A stretch of DNA of 64,000 nucleotides from Acidobacteriota bacterium (GTDB lineage: Bacteria; Acidobacteriota; Terriglobia; Bryobacterales; Bryobacteraceae): the NCBI GenBank assembly GCA_018268715.1, contig JAFDVZ010000023.1, forward strand, positions 64,345 to 128,344, written 5' to 3'. Both the position numbers and the translations under genes were made by a program. The notes beneath the pieces were generated by a model. That model was not told the origin of the DNA, made no database searches, and worked only from the letters and a program-made list of their open reading frames with translations. Shown here one piece after another: positions 52,688 through 61,986 of this stretch (positions within the stretch are counted from its first letter, which is position 1; each line of letters opens with the position of its first letter).

Positions 52688-54280
52688 TCAGTCGAGCAAC
52701 TTGCCGGGGTTCAGAATGCGATTGGGGTCGAGCGCCGCCGCCACGGCCTCCAGCATGCTGATGCCCACCGGACCTTTCTCGGCGGCGAGATAGGGCGCGT
52801 GGTCCAGGCCGACGCCGTGGTGATGGCTGATGGTTCCACGCACGGCGGTGATTACTTTGGAGGCCGCGGTTTTCATGGCGCGCCACTGGTCGAGCGTGCG
52901 GTCCGGATCCGCGGCGCGCGGCCAGAGATAGGTGATGTAGAGACTCGCGCCGTCGGCGTAGACGTGGGAGATGTGGGAGAAGGCGAGCACGCGGCCGCCC
53001 GAGGTTTCGAGCGCGCCGCGAATCGCGGTCTTGATGGCTTGGGCGACGCCGGCTACGTTCGACCAGGGAACAGCGGTTTCCAGGGTGTCCGCCGCGTAGC
53101 CGAGATCCCACAGGGAGTTCCGCAGATAGGGGTTACGAAAGCGCGACTTGCGCCAGGCGGAACCGACAACGCGACCGACCGCGAGTCCTTTGTGTCTGTT
53201 CGCGATCGTAAGAGCGGTTTCCCAGGCGTAATCCACTGACAGACGATCGCCCGTAAGTCCGACGATGAGCAGACACAGTCCGGCGCCGTAGCCGAGAACG
53301 TTCAGGCCGAACCTGGCCGAGGAGACGGCGAAGTCCTTGCCCGCGAGGTTCAGCGTCGCGTCGGTCTCCTCGGGATCGCTCAAACGCAGCATGGAGACGG
53401 GGACCGAAGCTTGTGCCATCTCGCGGACCGCCTGAATACCCGAGTGCAGGTCGCGAAAGAAAATGCCGTAGAATCGCTCGACTTCAGGCCGCCGGCGAAC
53501 GCGCACGATCGCGCTGGTGAGGATACCGAACCGGCCTTCCGAGCCAAGAATGAGTTGGCGGAGATCGGGGCCGGCGGCGCTGGCGGGGTGCGGCGGTAAG
53601 TCAAGAGGGCCAGACGGAGTTTCCACGGAGCCACCCGCAAACAGGTCCTCCATGCGGCCGTAGTAGTAAGACTGCTGACCGCTCGAACGAGTCATCACCC
53701 ATCCGCCGAGCGTCGATAACTCCCAGGATTGGGGAAAGTGGCCGAGCGTATAGCCGTGGGGGGCAAGTTGGCTTTCGATGTCGGGCCCCGCGACGCCGGC
53801 TTCGAATCGGGCGAGTCCGCTAACTGCGTCCAGGTCGAGGAGGCGAGTCATGCGGCTCAGCGAGACGGTAAGGGCCGGTCGATCAGAGGGTCGAGGGTTG
53901 ACGCCTCCGACGACGCTGGTGCCGCCGCCGTACGGAATCAAGCGCGCGCCGGAGGATCGCGCATAGTCGAACAACCCGCGTACGTCGTCGCTTGAAGCGG
54001 GACGGGCGATGCCGTCGGGCAGCGCGCCGATACGGCCGGATCGCGTCGCCACCCAGTCCGGGAGACTCTGGCCGCGGGCGTGGCGGAGACGGTCCGCCGG
54101 GTCAGCGGCAATGCGGGGATCGGCGGGCAGGGCCGTCGCCGGGACGGTTCTCACCACGGCGTCAAAGTCGGCGTCGGGCGAGGGCCGGCCGGGACCCAGG
54201 ACACGCTCGAGATAGCGGACGGCGGAGGGCGGCAGGTGGTATTCAGTAGCCTCGTCGCCCCAGCCGTTCCATCGCCTCAT
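52688..54280 (-). CDS. FAD-linked oxidase, alkyl-DHAP synthase-like
   Basis: 530 residues. The opening MRRWNGWGDE, FAD-binding RLIPYGGGTSVVGGV, GHFPQSWELSTLGGWVMTRS, QQSYYYGRMEDLF and the C-terminal GTISHHHGVGLDHAPYL match bacterial proteins related to alkyldihydroxyacetone-phosphate synthase (AGPS). AGPS swaps the acyl chain of acyl-DHAP for a fatty alcohol, making an ether bond. Bacterial relatives may instead oxidise hydroxyacids, so ether-lipid synthesis is a reasoned possibility, not proven. The HHH cluster used by AGPS is present. It sits 15 bases after the esterase gene and 2 before glpD. Confidence 0.82.
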   Translation of the reverse strand: MRRWNGWGDEATEYHLPPSAVRYLERVLGPGRPSPDADFDAVVRTVPATALPADPRIAADPADRLRHARGQSLPDWVATRSGRIGALPDGIARPASSDDVRGLFDYARSSGARLIPYGGGTSVVGGVNPRPSDRPALTVSLSRMTRLLDLDAVSGLARFEAGVAGPDIESQLAPHGYTLGHFPQSWELSTLGGWVMTRSSGQQSYYYGRMEDLFAGGSVETPSGPLDLPPHPASAAGPDLRQLILGSEGRFGILTSAIVRVRRRPEVERFYGIFFRDLHSGIQAVREMAQASVPVSMLRLSDPEETDATLNLAGKDFAVSSARFGLNVLGYGAGLCLLIVGLTGDRLSVDYAWETALTIANRHKGLAVGRVVGSAWRKSRFRNPYLRNSLWDLGYAADTLETAVPWSNVAGVAQAIKTAIRGALETSGGRVLAFSHISHVYADGASLYITYLWPRAADPDRTLDQWRAMKTAASKVITAVRGTISHHHGVGLDHAPYLAAEKGPVGISMLEAVAAALDPNRILNPGKLLD

Positions 54281-54295
54281 CCGCTATCAACTATA

Positions 54296-55141
54296 TCAAG
54301 GCCGCTTCAGCAGGCCCTGCAAAGACAGCCAGTCGCGGAACCGATCACACCAGGAGTCGACCGGAAGGCCGTTCTTCCGCATGCCGAAGCCGTGCCCGCC
54401 TTTCGAATAGATGTGCAGTTCGACGGGGATGTGGGCGTCCTGCCACGCTTTATATAGACGGATGCTGGTCATCAGGGTGGCCACGGTCTTGTCGTCGTCG
54501 GCATGCGCCAGAAACAGCGGCGGAGCGTTGGGCGGCACCGTGATCTGCTGGGGCGTGGCCGGGTAGATAGGCGCGGCGAAGTCCGGACGGCTGGCAGTAT
54601 CGTATTGAAAGGCGGCCGCGGCGGCGACGTAGCCTCCGGCGGAGAAGCCGATGATGCCGATGCGATCCTTCGAAAGGCCCCATTCGGCCGCCCGGCCGCG
54701 CACCAAGCGAATCGCCTGGAGGCCGTCGGCGACGGCGAGCGGGATGGCGACCTTGCGGCGCTCCGCCATGGTGGGCAGGTCCTTTTCGCCAGAGTCGCCG
54801 GTTCGGGCCAGACGGTACTTGAGTATGAACGCGGCCACTCCGACGGAGTTCAGGTATTGGGCCACCTGGACGCCTTCATGCTCCATGGCGAGCCAACGAA
54901 AGCCCCCGCCGGGACAGACAACCACCGCGGTTCCAGTGGCTTTGGCGGGATCGGGCAGGTACGGGATCAGGACCGGCCGCGTGACGTTGGCGACGCGCGG
55001 AACGCCGTCGGAGCCGGGCGTGGCGGTCTCCACCCAGTCCCAGCCTTCCGAACCCGGGGGCGGTCCGGGCCAGATGGGGATGGGCTTCTGTTCGGCGCCG
55101 TAGAGCGTTGCGGCCAGCAGGAGGGCGAGCAGGGGTTTCAT
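54296..55141 (-). CDS. Secreted alpha/beta hydrolase (acetyl-esterase-like)
   Basis: 281 residues with signal peptide MKPLLALLLAATLYGAEQ. Oxyanion region VVCPGGGFRWLAMEHEG, nucleophile GIIGFSAGGYVAA (GxSxG), Asp in LAHADDDKTV and His in YSKGGHGFGM. This matches secreted acetylxylan-esterase-like and BD-FAE-type hydrolases of Acidobacteria. It likely removes acetyl groups from plant polysaccharide. Only 15 bases separate it from the AGPS-like gene, so it may share its promoter. Confidence 0.88.
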   Translation of the reverse strand: MKPLLALLLAATLYGAEQKPIPIWPGPPPGSEGWDWVETATPGSDGVPRVANVTRPVLIPYLPDPAKATGTAVVVCPGGGFRWLAMEHEGVQVAQYLNSVGVAAFILKYRLARTGDSGEKDLPTMAERRKVAIPLAVADGLQAIRLVRGRAAEWGLSKDRIGIIGFSAGGYVAAAAAFQYDTASRPDFAAPIYPATPQQITVPPNAPPLFLAHADDDKTVATLMTSIRLYKAWQDAHIPVELHIYSKGGHGFGMRKNGLPVDSWCDRFRDWLSLQGLLKRP

Positions 55142-55334
55142 GTACGCGTGCAGTCTATCACGGCGTGGACGGCTGGACGTAACCGAAACGGCCCGCCGTT
55201 CATCTCTAGATTGTGCGATTCCGGGCTGGGAGGCTTCGGCCGCCGGCGCGTGCGCCGGTCGCCGGGAAGTGGCACACTATAGTGATGCCGCGAGGGAGGA
55301 GCAGGACGTCGCGGCCCGAACATCCGAAATCATC

Positions 55335-55751
55335 ATGAGTTATCTCGATAATCTGGAAAGCAACCTGAAGAGCATGGAGGACCGCGAGGAGCGGAGCTAC
55401 CGGGGGCCGGATCAGCGCGCACGCCTGGATGCGGCGAAGGCCAAGGCGGCCGCCGCGCCGTATGCGGAGCAGTTGCGCAGGGGTCCTTTCGCCGCCGAAC
55501 TCATGAATGAAGCGGTGAGGATCGGGTTCGGTCTGCGGACCAAGGTCTATATCTCGTGGGTGGACGGCGGTTTGCGGCTGGATGCGCGGGAGTTCCGGCT
55601 GGAGTTGAAGGCCACGCCCGAGGGCGTTGTGGCCCGCTTCAGCGAAGGCGGGACCTTTTTGCGAGAACAGAAAATCAATCTCGGCGGCAATGCGAAGAAA
55701 CTGGCCGAGGAGTGGATGTCGACCGTCGGTCCACGACCCGCCGCCGGCTAA
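55335..55751 (+). CDS. Conserved hypothetical protein
   Basis: 138 residues from ATG 55335 (upstream frame is antisense to the esterase signal region). It opens with a charged helix (MSYLDNLESNLKSMEDREE), followed by a basic alanine-rich helix (LDAAKAKAAAAPYAEQLR) and a beta-rich half (FGLRTKVYISWVDGG; FRLELKATPEGVVARFSEGG). No signal peptide or known motif; I do not recognise the family. The 193-base upstream gap contains TATAGT at about 55274 without a clear -35. It converges on the CCA-adding enzyme gene. Confidence 0.6.
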   Translation: MSYLDNLESNLKSMEDREERSYRGPDQRARLDAAKAKAAAAPYAEQLRRGPFAAELMNEAVRIGFGLRTKVYISWVDGGLRLDAREFRLELKATPEGVVARFSEGGTFLREQKINLGGNAKKLAEEWMSTVGPRPAAG

Positions 55752-55759
55752 GTGGCGCG

Positions 55760-57091
55760 TCAGCCGCGTGTTGTGCCGAATCGGGGCGCGTTGGCGAGAA
55801 TCGGCGGAGCGGCGACCTCGGCCTCCAGCTCCGTATCGCCTTCCGGCTTTTTCGGCTTGGCGTCCAGGCGCTGAGCGATCATCTCCCGCTTCGCCTTGTC
55901 GAACTTCGGGTTTCCGGGCTCGAGTTCGGTGGCCGCGGTAACCTCGCGGTCCGTCACCTCCTGCGCGATGGGGAGGAACTTCTGCAGGTAGTTCTTGATG
56001 CGCTCCTGCACAATGCGCTCCGTGCTCCTCACCAGCAGGAACAGCAACTGTTCGCCCGGCGCTTTCACGAGCATGTCGTAGAGCCGGGACGGCTTCTGGA
56101 ACTTCAGCGCCTTGATGTCCTTTTCCAGCTTCCGGGCGTTGGTTTCGAGCTTCTGGGCGAGCGCCAGGTCCTCCTTTTCGAGTCCGGTGGCCTTGGCCAG
56201 CGCCGCGCGCTCCTTCGCGTTGAGCTTTTCGAGCAGCAGATGGAGAAACAGGCCGAGGTTGACGACCGGGAAGTCCAGCCCGAACGGCACCAGTTCACGG
56301 GCCTTGGAAAGCTTGGCGAATCCCTGAGGGTTCAGCTTCTGGCCTTCAAGCGCGGAGGAGAACAGGTAGATCAGCTTTTCCTGCTCGAGCGCCTCCAGGA
56401 CCTCGCCGGACTTGTCCTCATTGGCGATATTCCGCAACTCGGCCGCCAGCGCCTCCGATCCGATCTTCGATTCAAGCCCGGATTCGCGCACGTTGGCGTA
56501 CTGGCTTTGGGTGCGGTCGGCGATGTTATAGCCGAGACGGATTTTGAATCGGATCAAACGGAGCAGGCGGGCCGGGTCGTCGTAGAGAGCGTAGTTTGAA
56601 ACCGCCCGAAGTTCGCGGGATTCGATGTCGCCGAGACCGTTGGTCGGGTCGAGCAACAGGCCCCGGGAGGCGCGACTGAGCGACAAGGCGATGGCGTTGA
56701 TGGTGAAGTCGCGGCCGCGCAGGTCCTCATGGATGGTGGCCGGGTGGACCGTTGAGCGGCCGCCGGGCTTGGTGAACTTCTCCTGACGGGCCATGGCGAC
56801 CTGGACCGTCACACCGCCTGGAAACTTCAGTTCGGCGCTCTTTTTCGTTTCGTCGGCGGCGATGATCGTCGCGCCGCACTTGGCGGCGAGCGTCTTCGCC
56901 AGCTTGACGCCATTCCCTTCGACCGTAAAATCAAGGTCTCGGATGGGGAACCCAGCCAGCATGTCGCGCATCGCGCCGCCGGTGAGAAACAGGCTGAGGT
57001 TCTGCTCAGCCGCGCAAGCCTGCACCTCCCCCAGGACGCGGTTTTGCTCCGCGTTGAGGTGGTTTTCGAGCATGAACAAATAGTCGCTCAT
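55760..57091 (-). CDS. CCA-adding enzyme / poly(A) polymerase family nucleotidyltransferase
   Basis: 443 residues. Class II nucleotidyltransferase motif FLTGGAMRDMLAGFPIRDLDFTVEG (GG...RD...DLD, split here only for naming), the second acidic motif and RGRDFTINAIAL, then RLLRLIRFKIRLGYNI of the neck region. No HD phosphohydrolase motif follows. It adds or repairs the 3' CCA of tRNA, or only part of it if a partner exists. The C-terminal 60 residues are a Lys/Glu/Pro-rich tail unlike the core family. Confidence 0.88.
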   Translation of the reverse strand: MSDYLFMLENHLNAEQNRVLGEVQACAAEQNLSLFLTGGAMRDMLAGFPIRDLDFTVEGNGVKLAKTLAAKCGATIIAADETKKSAELKFPGGVTVQVAMARQEKFTKPGGRSTVHPATIHEDLRGRDFTINAIALSLSRASRGLLLDPTNGLGDIESRELRAVSNYALYDDPARLLRLIRFKIRLGYNIADRTQSQYANVRESGLESKIGSEALAAELRNIANEDKSGEVLEALEQEKLIYLFSSALEGQKLNPQGFAKLSKARELVPFGLDFPVVNLGLFLHLLLEKLNAKERAALAKATGLEKEDLALAQKLETNARKLEKDIKALKFQKPSRLYDMLVKAPGEQLLFLLVRSTERIVQERIKNYLQKFLPIAQEVTDREVTAATELEPGNPKFDKAKREMIAQRLDAKPKKPEGDTELEAEVAAPPILANAPRFGTTRG

Positions 57092-57121
57092 CGCATACTC
57101 CGCCTTGACCCGGACCGGCTT

Positions 57122-58024
57122 TCAAGCCCGGGGATGGTGGCGATCGAATTCTTCCCGCAAGCGCGACCGGACCACGTGAGTGTAAATCTGCGTGGCGCCG
57201 ATGTCGGCGTGGCCGAGCATGGTTTGGACGCTTCGGAGGTCGGCGCCGCGCTCCACCAGGTGGGTGGCGAAGCTGTGCCGGATCACGTGCGGCGTCAGAC
57301 CGTGATAAATGCCGGCCTTCTTGCCATGTTCAATCAGCAGCCTCCAGAAACTCTTGCGTCCCAATTTGCCGCCGCGCGCCGTTACAAACAAGTAACGGCT
57401 GGGCCGGCCCTTCAACAGGTGCTGCCGTCCGCCGTCCACCCAGGCTCGGATGGCGGCCAACGCCTCCTTCCCCACCGGAACCAGACGCTGTTTATTTCCC
57501 TTCCCCGTGACTCGGATAATTCCTAAATCCGCTTCGAGATCGCCGGATTCGACCCCGCACAGCTCCGATACGCGCAGGCCGGTGGCATAGAGCAGTTCGA
57601 TCATCGCACGGTCCCGCAGGCCGGTCGGCTTTGTGCAGTCGGGCGCGGCGATCATCCGGTTGATTTCATCCAGACTGAGATAGCGCGGGATGGTGGACCA
57701 CTGTTTTGGCAGCGGGAGAAATTCGGTCGGATCGCGGTCGATTGCGCCTTCACGGAGCAGAAACTGGTAGAAATTCCGCAGCGTGGTGGTGTGGCGGGCG
57801 ATGGTCCGCGCGGCCAGACCGGCTTGGTGCAGGGAGTTCAGATAGGCTCGAACGTCCTCGATCCCGGGAATCGGGTCGGGAGCGGGGCAGGCCGCAAGCC
57901 AGGTTTCAAAGCGCTCCAGATCGCGCTGGTAGGCGTCCACGGAGTTGGCCGCTAGCCCCTTCTCGATCCTGCAAAAATCGAGGAAGGTCTTTATCCTCAC
58001 GGATATTGCGACCGCGTGGTTCAT
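57122..58024 (-). CDS. XerD-type tyrosine recombinase
   Basis: 300 residues from ATG 58024. SAM-like N-terminal domain (IKTFLDFCRIEKGLAANSVDAY) and catalytic domain with Arg in LYATGLRVSELCGV, Lys in VTGKGNKQRLVP, HxxR in TPHVIRHSFATHLV, His in LGHADIGATQIYTHV and the Tyr nucleophile there. Length and the intact Xer pattern indicate the housekeeping chromosome-dimer recombinase acting at dif, not an element integrase; no att repeats or cargo surround it. Divergent from the small gene at 58075. Confidence 0.92.
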   Translation of the reverse strand: MNHAVAISVRIKTFLDFCRIEKGLAANSVDAYQRDLERFETWLAACPAPDPIPGIEDVRAYLNSLHQAGLAARTIARHTTTLRNFYQFLLREGAIDRDPTEFLPLPKQWSTIPRYLSLDEINRMIAAPDCTKPTGLRDRAMIELLYATGLRVSELCGVESGDLEADLGIIRVTGKGNKQRLVPVGKEALAAIRAWVDGGRQHLLKGRPSRYLFVTARGGKLGRKSFWRLLIEHGKKAGIYHGLTPHVIRHSFATHLVERGADLRSVQTMLGHADIGATQIYTHVVRSRLREEFDRHHPRA

Positions 58025-58074
58025 TGCAACCAATGATACAATAACCCCGAAATTGTTTGGAAGAAAGAGCGAAC

Positions 58075-58557
58075 TTGAGCGGGTCCACCAGTAAGAAAAT
58101 CGTCGCGTACCGCTTTGACCGGGAAAGCGTCCAGGGGTTCATCAACCCGCTTACGTTCTTACAGGAGGGTGGAGTAGAGGTTCTGACGAGCGCCGGCGCC
58201 GTGGCCGCATTGCCCTATTCGGAGATAAAAGCCCTTTGTTTTGTGCGAGATTTCGAAGGACCACCGAGTTGGAAAGCGCATCGGACATTTCCTAGCCGCC
58301 CCAAGATCGAGGGACTGTGGGTGAAATTACAGTTCCGGGACGGGGACACCGTGGAAGGCGTTATCGGAAACAACCTATTGTTGATGGAAGATAGGGGATT
58401 AAGTATCACCCCGCCCGACGCGGGCTTTCAGAACCGCATTTATGTCCCTCGGACGGCGTTGACCCAGGTGCAGGTGCTGGGCGTGGTCGGCAGTCCCCTG
58501 CATCGCGCTCGGAAGCCCAAGGCCGAAGCGAAAGATCAGCTCAAGATGTTCGAATAG
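58075..58557 (+). CDS. Conserved hypothetical protein (DUF6982-like)
   Basis: 160 residues; TTG 58075 is preceded by GGAAGAAAGAG. Mainly beta: KKIVAYRFDRESVQGFINPL, GAVAALPYSEIKALCFVRDFEG, VKLQFRDGDTVEGVIGNNLL and YVPRTALTQVQVLGVVGS, with a basic C-tail (RARKPKAEAKDQLKMFE). Similar small Acidobacterial proteins have a PilZ- or Sm-like look with 'F.dG..veG' strands, but I cannot assign a family with certainty. No signal peptide; probably cytoplasmic. Confidence 0.65.
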   Translation: MSGSTSKKIVAYRFDRESVQGFINPLTFLQEGGVEVLTSAGAVAALPYSEIKALCFVRDFEGPPSWKAHRTFPSRPKIEGLWVKLQFRDGDTVEGVIGNNLLLMEDRGLSITPPDAGFQNRIYVPRTALTQVQVLGVVGSPLHRARKPKAEAKDQLKMFE

Positions 58558-58558
58558 A

Positions 58559-59125
58559 TCAACGCCCGGTCAGAACGGGATGGCCCAGCGGGAAGTCCGC
58601 CAGGTCCATCCAGCGGTTCGAGACCGTATTCTGGACGAAGGTCAGACGCTCCACATCAAATCCACGACGACTGCGGAATTCACCCCAGCGGGCCCTGGCG
58701 AGCGCGACCATATCCGGCAGTTCCTGAGGCGGAAAGTCTTGAGCCAGAGTCACATGCGGGTGGTAGAGATGGCATTCGCAACACTCCAGGGCACCCCGGT
58801 TCAGACGGCGGTGCAGATCATCAAGCTGCTGTTCGCCGGATCCCACGGCCAGGTAAATGACCGATGTGGATTCGAAGACCTCCACCTGTTCAAGGTTCAT
58901 TTCAAACGGGCGGGAATCGTGAAGCGCTTCTGCGAGTTCGACTTTTGCGGTGTCGGCGGAGGCGACGAGGGCCCGAGGGGGCAGGATGGTTACGTGCGAC
59001 TGAGCCACGCAGGAACTAACGAGTTCACGGCGAATCCGATCCAGGTACAGTCCCAGGGGACCTGGAATATATGAAACAAGGGCGTAGGAGTTGATACTGT
59101 CACCCGCGCCCGGATGACTCTGCAT
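58559..59125 (-). CDS. 2'-5' RNA ligase / LigT-like phosphoesterase family protein
   Basis: 188 residues with the two HxT motifs of the 2H superfamily: SHVTILPP near residue 45 and HPHVTLAQ near residue 123. Members hydrolyse or form 2'-5' phosphodiester or cyclic phosphate bonds in RNA. Size is normal. It converges on the preceding small gene with one base between stops. Confidence 0.88.
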   Translation of the reverse strand: MQSHPGAGDSINSYALVSYIPGPLGLYLDRIRRELVSSCVAQSHVTILPPRALVASADTAKVELAEALHDSRPFEMNLEQVEVFESTSVIYLAVGSGEQQLDDLHRRLNRGALECCECHLYHPHVTLAQDFPPQELPDMVALARARWGEFRSRRGFDVERLTFVQNTVSNRWMDLADFPLGHPVLTGR

Positions 59126-59165
59126 AGTTTCCTATCTTAGCCGACTGCCACGCGACCGGGATTGG

Positions 59166-59495
59166 TCACAAGGTGGCGGCCGGTTGCACCGGCGCCGCTT
59201 CCGCTGGCGGAACGTGCGCATGCTTGGGCTCCGGCAACACCCACTGGGCTGTTTCGAAGCCGATGTATTTCAAGATGCGGACGTCGCCGCCGTCGATGCA
59301 AAGAAGATCGCCCAGGCCCAGTTCACGGTCCGTGCCGCGCAGAGAGTGCCAGGCGGCGTAGGGGCTGTCGGCGGCGATCGTGAACCACTCGTCGTAGTCC
59401 TTCGGCTTGACAGCCGTCACGCCGCTCAGGTGGGGCGCCCACCGGAACTGTTGCCGCAACTGGTCCTTCAGCCGGAACACGCGATATTCAGGCAT
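59166..59495 (-). CDS. Small conserved hypothetical protein
   Basis: 109 residues: MPEYRVFRLKDQLRQQFRWAP at the start, then YDEWFTIAADSPYAAWHSLRG, GDLLCIDGGDVRILKYIGFE, and an Ala/Pro-rich tail. It is reminiscent of small Acidobacterial proteins of unknown function; no catalytic motif. Gaps on both sides are about 40 bases and hold nothing recognisable. Confidence 0.6.
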   Translation of the reverse strand: MPEYRVFRLKDQLRQQFRWAPHLSGVTAVKPKDYDEWFTIAADSPYAAWHSLRGTDRELGLGDLLCIDGGDVRILKYIGFETAQWVLPEPKHAHVPPAEAAPVQPAATL

Positions 59496-59539
59496 TCACG
59501 ATCTCCCTCAGAAACATTTTACACGCAGATTGTAGGTGA

Positions 59540-60496
59540 TCAGCAGGGGTCGAGCAGGACTTTGAGCACGCCCTTGGCGGCGGCGCGGTTAAACGCGCGG
59601 GGCGCCTGGCTCAGCGGAAAGCGGTCCGAGATCATGTTGTCGACGCGGACCTTCCCGCTGGACAGAAGCTTCAGGGCGGGACCGAAACGGCCACAGCGGG
59701 ACCCGACCAGCGTCACCTCGTTCACGACGACGGGCGCGGTATCGATCGAAACCAGGCCGTGAACGGTCGATTTCATGACGATTACGCCTCGCGGACGCAC
59801 CATTCGGACCGCCTGTTCGAGGCCGGCGGCGGAGCCCGTGGCTTCCACCACGAATTGGAACGTGGCGATCGGCGGCTTCGACTTCACGATTTCGGTGCAC
59901 ACTCCGGCGGCTTCAGCGATCCGGAGCTTTTCCCTGTGTTTGCCGAATTGGCGAACCTGGGCGCCGCTGGCATGCAGCACCTGGGCGATCAGCAAACCGA
60001 GCTTGCCGTCCCCTAGGACGGCGACCGGCTCGCCCTTCGGAATCTTCACCTGGTCGAGGATCTCGCAGGCCGCCGCGACCGGTTCGGCGAAAACAGCCAC
60101 GTCGGTGTGGAGCGAGGGCGGAAGCACGTGGAGGTTCGCCTCCGGAAGCGTCAGAAATTCGCGGAAGGCGCCGGGATGCTTCACTATCCCCAGAACCGTG
60201 CGCTTCGGACAATGGCGGCCGAGACCCCGCAAGCACCATTCGCAACGTCCACAGGCGAGATTGATTTCGCCGACGACGCGTGCGCCTTTGAGCGAAGGGG
60301 TGTCGCAGTCGACCACTTCGCCGACGAATTCATGGCCCGGCACGCCGGAGTAGCCGTAGTAGCCGCGTTGCAGTTCGAGGTCGGTGTTGCAGACGCCGCC
60401 GCAGAGCAGGCGGATCAACGCGAAACCTGGCGAACGGCGGGGGCGCGGCGTCCGGCGAACCTCGACGCGGCCGTTTTCAAGATGAACGGAGATCAT
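59540..60496 (-). CDS. Zinc-dependent alcohol dehydrogenase (MDR superfamily)
   Basis: 318 residues from ATG 60496. Catalytic zinc site: GGVCNTDLEL and PGHEFVGEV; structural zinc lobe CGRCEWCLRGLGRHC; nucleotide-binding PVAVLGDGKLGLLIAQVL; FQFVVEATGS. Shorter than the usual 340-350 residues, with a brief C-terminus. It oxidises an alcohol or polyol with NAD(P); specific substrate unknown. Divergent from cysS, 89 bases apart. Confidence 0.9.
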   Translation of the reverse strand: MISVHLENGRVEVRRTPRPRRSPGFALIRLLCGGVCNTDLELQRGYYGYSGVPGHEFVGEVVDCDTPSLKGARVVGEINLACGRCEWCLRGLGRHCPKRTVLGIVKHPGAFREFLTLPEANLHVLPPSLHTDVAVFAEPVAAACEILDQVKIPKGEPVAVLGDGKLGLLIAQVLHASGAQVRQFGKHREKLRIAEAAGVCTEIVKSKPPIATFQFVVEATGSAAGLEQAVRMVRPRGVIVMKSTVHGLVSIDTAPVVVNEVTLVGSRCGRFGPALKLLSSGKVRVDNMISDRFPLSQAPRAFNRAAAKGVLKVLLDPC

Positions 60497-60585
60497 TCGA
60501 GCGCGTTCTCGGCGACGCGGTGAATCAGCCACGCACGTTTCATCTATCGATCCGCCCTACAAGGTACCATGGATGTTTACCCTCT

Positions 60586-61986
60586 ATGGCCTTGCGCTTC
60601 TACAACACCTTGACCCAGCAAGTTGAGGAATTCACGCCCCTCCACGGGAACGAGGTGCGGATGTACACCTGCGGCCCCACCGTTTACAACTACGCTCATA
60701 TCGGCAACCTGCGAACGTTCACCTTCGAGGACATTCTGAGACGGTGGCTGCAGGCGCGCGGCTACACCATGAACCACGTGATGAACATCACCGACGTGGA
60801 AGACAAGATCATCCGCAATTCCATGGCCCAGGGCAAGACGCTCGAAGAGTACACGGCCGTTTACACCAAGGCGTTTCTCGACGACACGGCGCTGCTTCGG
60901 CTCGAGAGGCCCGAGCGCTACGCAAAGGCCACCGAACATATCGACGAGATGGTTTCGGCGATCGAGACGTTGCGGGACAGGGGCTTCACGTACCTGAGCG
61001 AAGGGTCGACCTACTATCGCATCGCGAATTTTCCGACCTACGGGAAGCTGTCGCACAACGATTTCAGCGGCATTCGCGCCGGGGCGCGGGTGGATGTGGA
61101 CGAATACGACAAGGCCGACGCCAGGGACTTCGTGCTGTGGAAGGCGAAAAAGGAAGGCGAGCCGAGTTGGGACGAGCCGATCGGCGACGGGCGTCCGGGC
61201 TGGCACATTGAATGCTCCGTGATGGCCATGAAGTACCTGGGTGAGACGCTGGATATTCACGCCGGCGGCGTCGACCTGGTGTTCCCGCATCACGAAAACG
61301 AGATCGCGCAGTCGGAGGCGATCACCGGCAAGCCGTTCGCGCGGTTCTGGCTGCACGCCGAGCACTTGAACGTCGACATGCAGAAGATGTCCAAGTCGAT
61401 CGGCAACATCTATACATTGCGCGACATCGTGGAGATGGGTTATTCGCCCGAGGCGCTACGGTACCTACTCGCGTCAGTGCCGTACCGCAAGAAGCTGAAC
61501 TTCACGCTGGACGGACTGGCCGCGGCGTCCACCGCCATCGAGCGACTGCGGAACTTCAAGCTGCGCCTGGAAACCGACAGGTATCCCGAAGCGGGCGAAC
61601 CGGGCATGGCCGAGCGGATCGCCAAGGCGCGGACGCAGTTCGACGAGGCCCTGGATGATGATCTGAATACGGCCGAGGCGCTGGGCGCGGTGTTCGAGTT
61701 CGTGCGCGACGCCAATACCGTAATGGACGCGGGGAACTTCGCCGCTGCCGATGCTCCGGCTGCCCTGGCGCTGCTCGCACGGTTCGATTCGGTGTTCGAC
61801 GTGCTGCGGCCGACCGTGAAGGACGATTCGGTTTCCGACGCCGACGTGGAGCGTTTGATCGGCGAGCGCACGCAGGCCAAGAAGAGTCGCAACTTCGCCC
61901 GGGCCGATGAAATCCGCAAGCAACTGATGGACGCCGGCATCGTTCTCGAGGACACCAAGGACGGCGTGCGCTGGAAACGGAAATAA
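60586..61986 (+). CDS. cysS: Cysteinyl-tRNA synthetase
   Basis: 466 residues from ATG 60586. Zinc/active-site cysteine in RMYTCGPTVYNYAHIGNLRT (which holds the HIGH-equivalent HIGN), second zinc ligands in WHIECSVM and VFPHHENEIAQ, and KMSKSIGN. C-terminal helical anticodon-binding domain to EDTKDGVRWKRK. Charges tRNA-Cys. The TAA stop overlaps the next ATG (TAATG), tying it to a sulfur amino acid enzyme. Confidence 0.97.
   Translation: MALRFYNTLTQQVEEFTPLHGNEVRMYTCGPTVYNYAHIGNLRTFTFEDILRRWLQARGYTMNHVMNITDVEDKIIRNSMAQGKTLEEYTAVYTKAFLDDTALLRLERPERYAKATEHIDEMVSAIETLRDRGFTYLSEGSTYYRIANFPTYGKLSHNDFSGIRAGARVDVDEYDKADARDFVLWKAKKEGEPSWDEPIGDGRPGWHIECSVMAMKYLGETLDIHAGGVDLVFPHHENEIAQSEAITGKPFARFWLHAEHLNVDMQKMSKSIGNIYTLRDIVEMGYSPEALRYLLASVPYRKKLNFTLDGLAAASTAIERLRNFKLRLETDRYPEAGEPGMAERIAKARTQFDEALDDDLNTAEALGAVFEFVRDANTVMDAGNFAAADAPAALALLARFDSVFDVLRPTVKDDSVSDADVERLIGERTQAKKSRNFARADEIRKQLMDAGIVLEDTKDGVRWKRK

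Noticed and set aside
57122-58024. Integrase of a genomic island
   Set aside because: The sequence is the Xer type, and there is no tRNA, att-like repeat, transposase or cargo around it.
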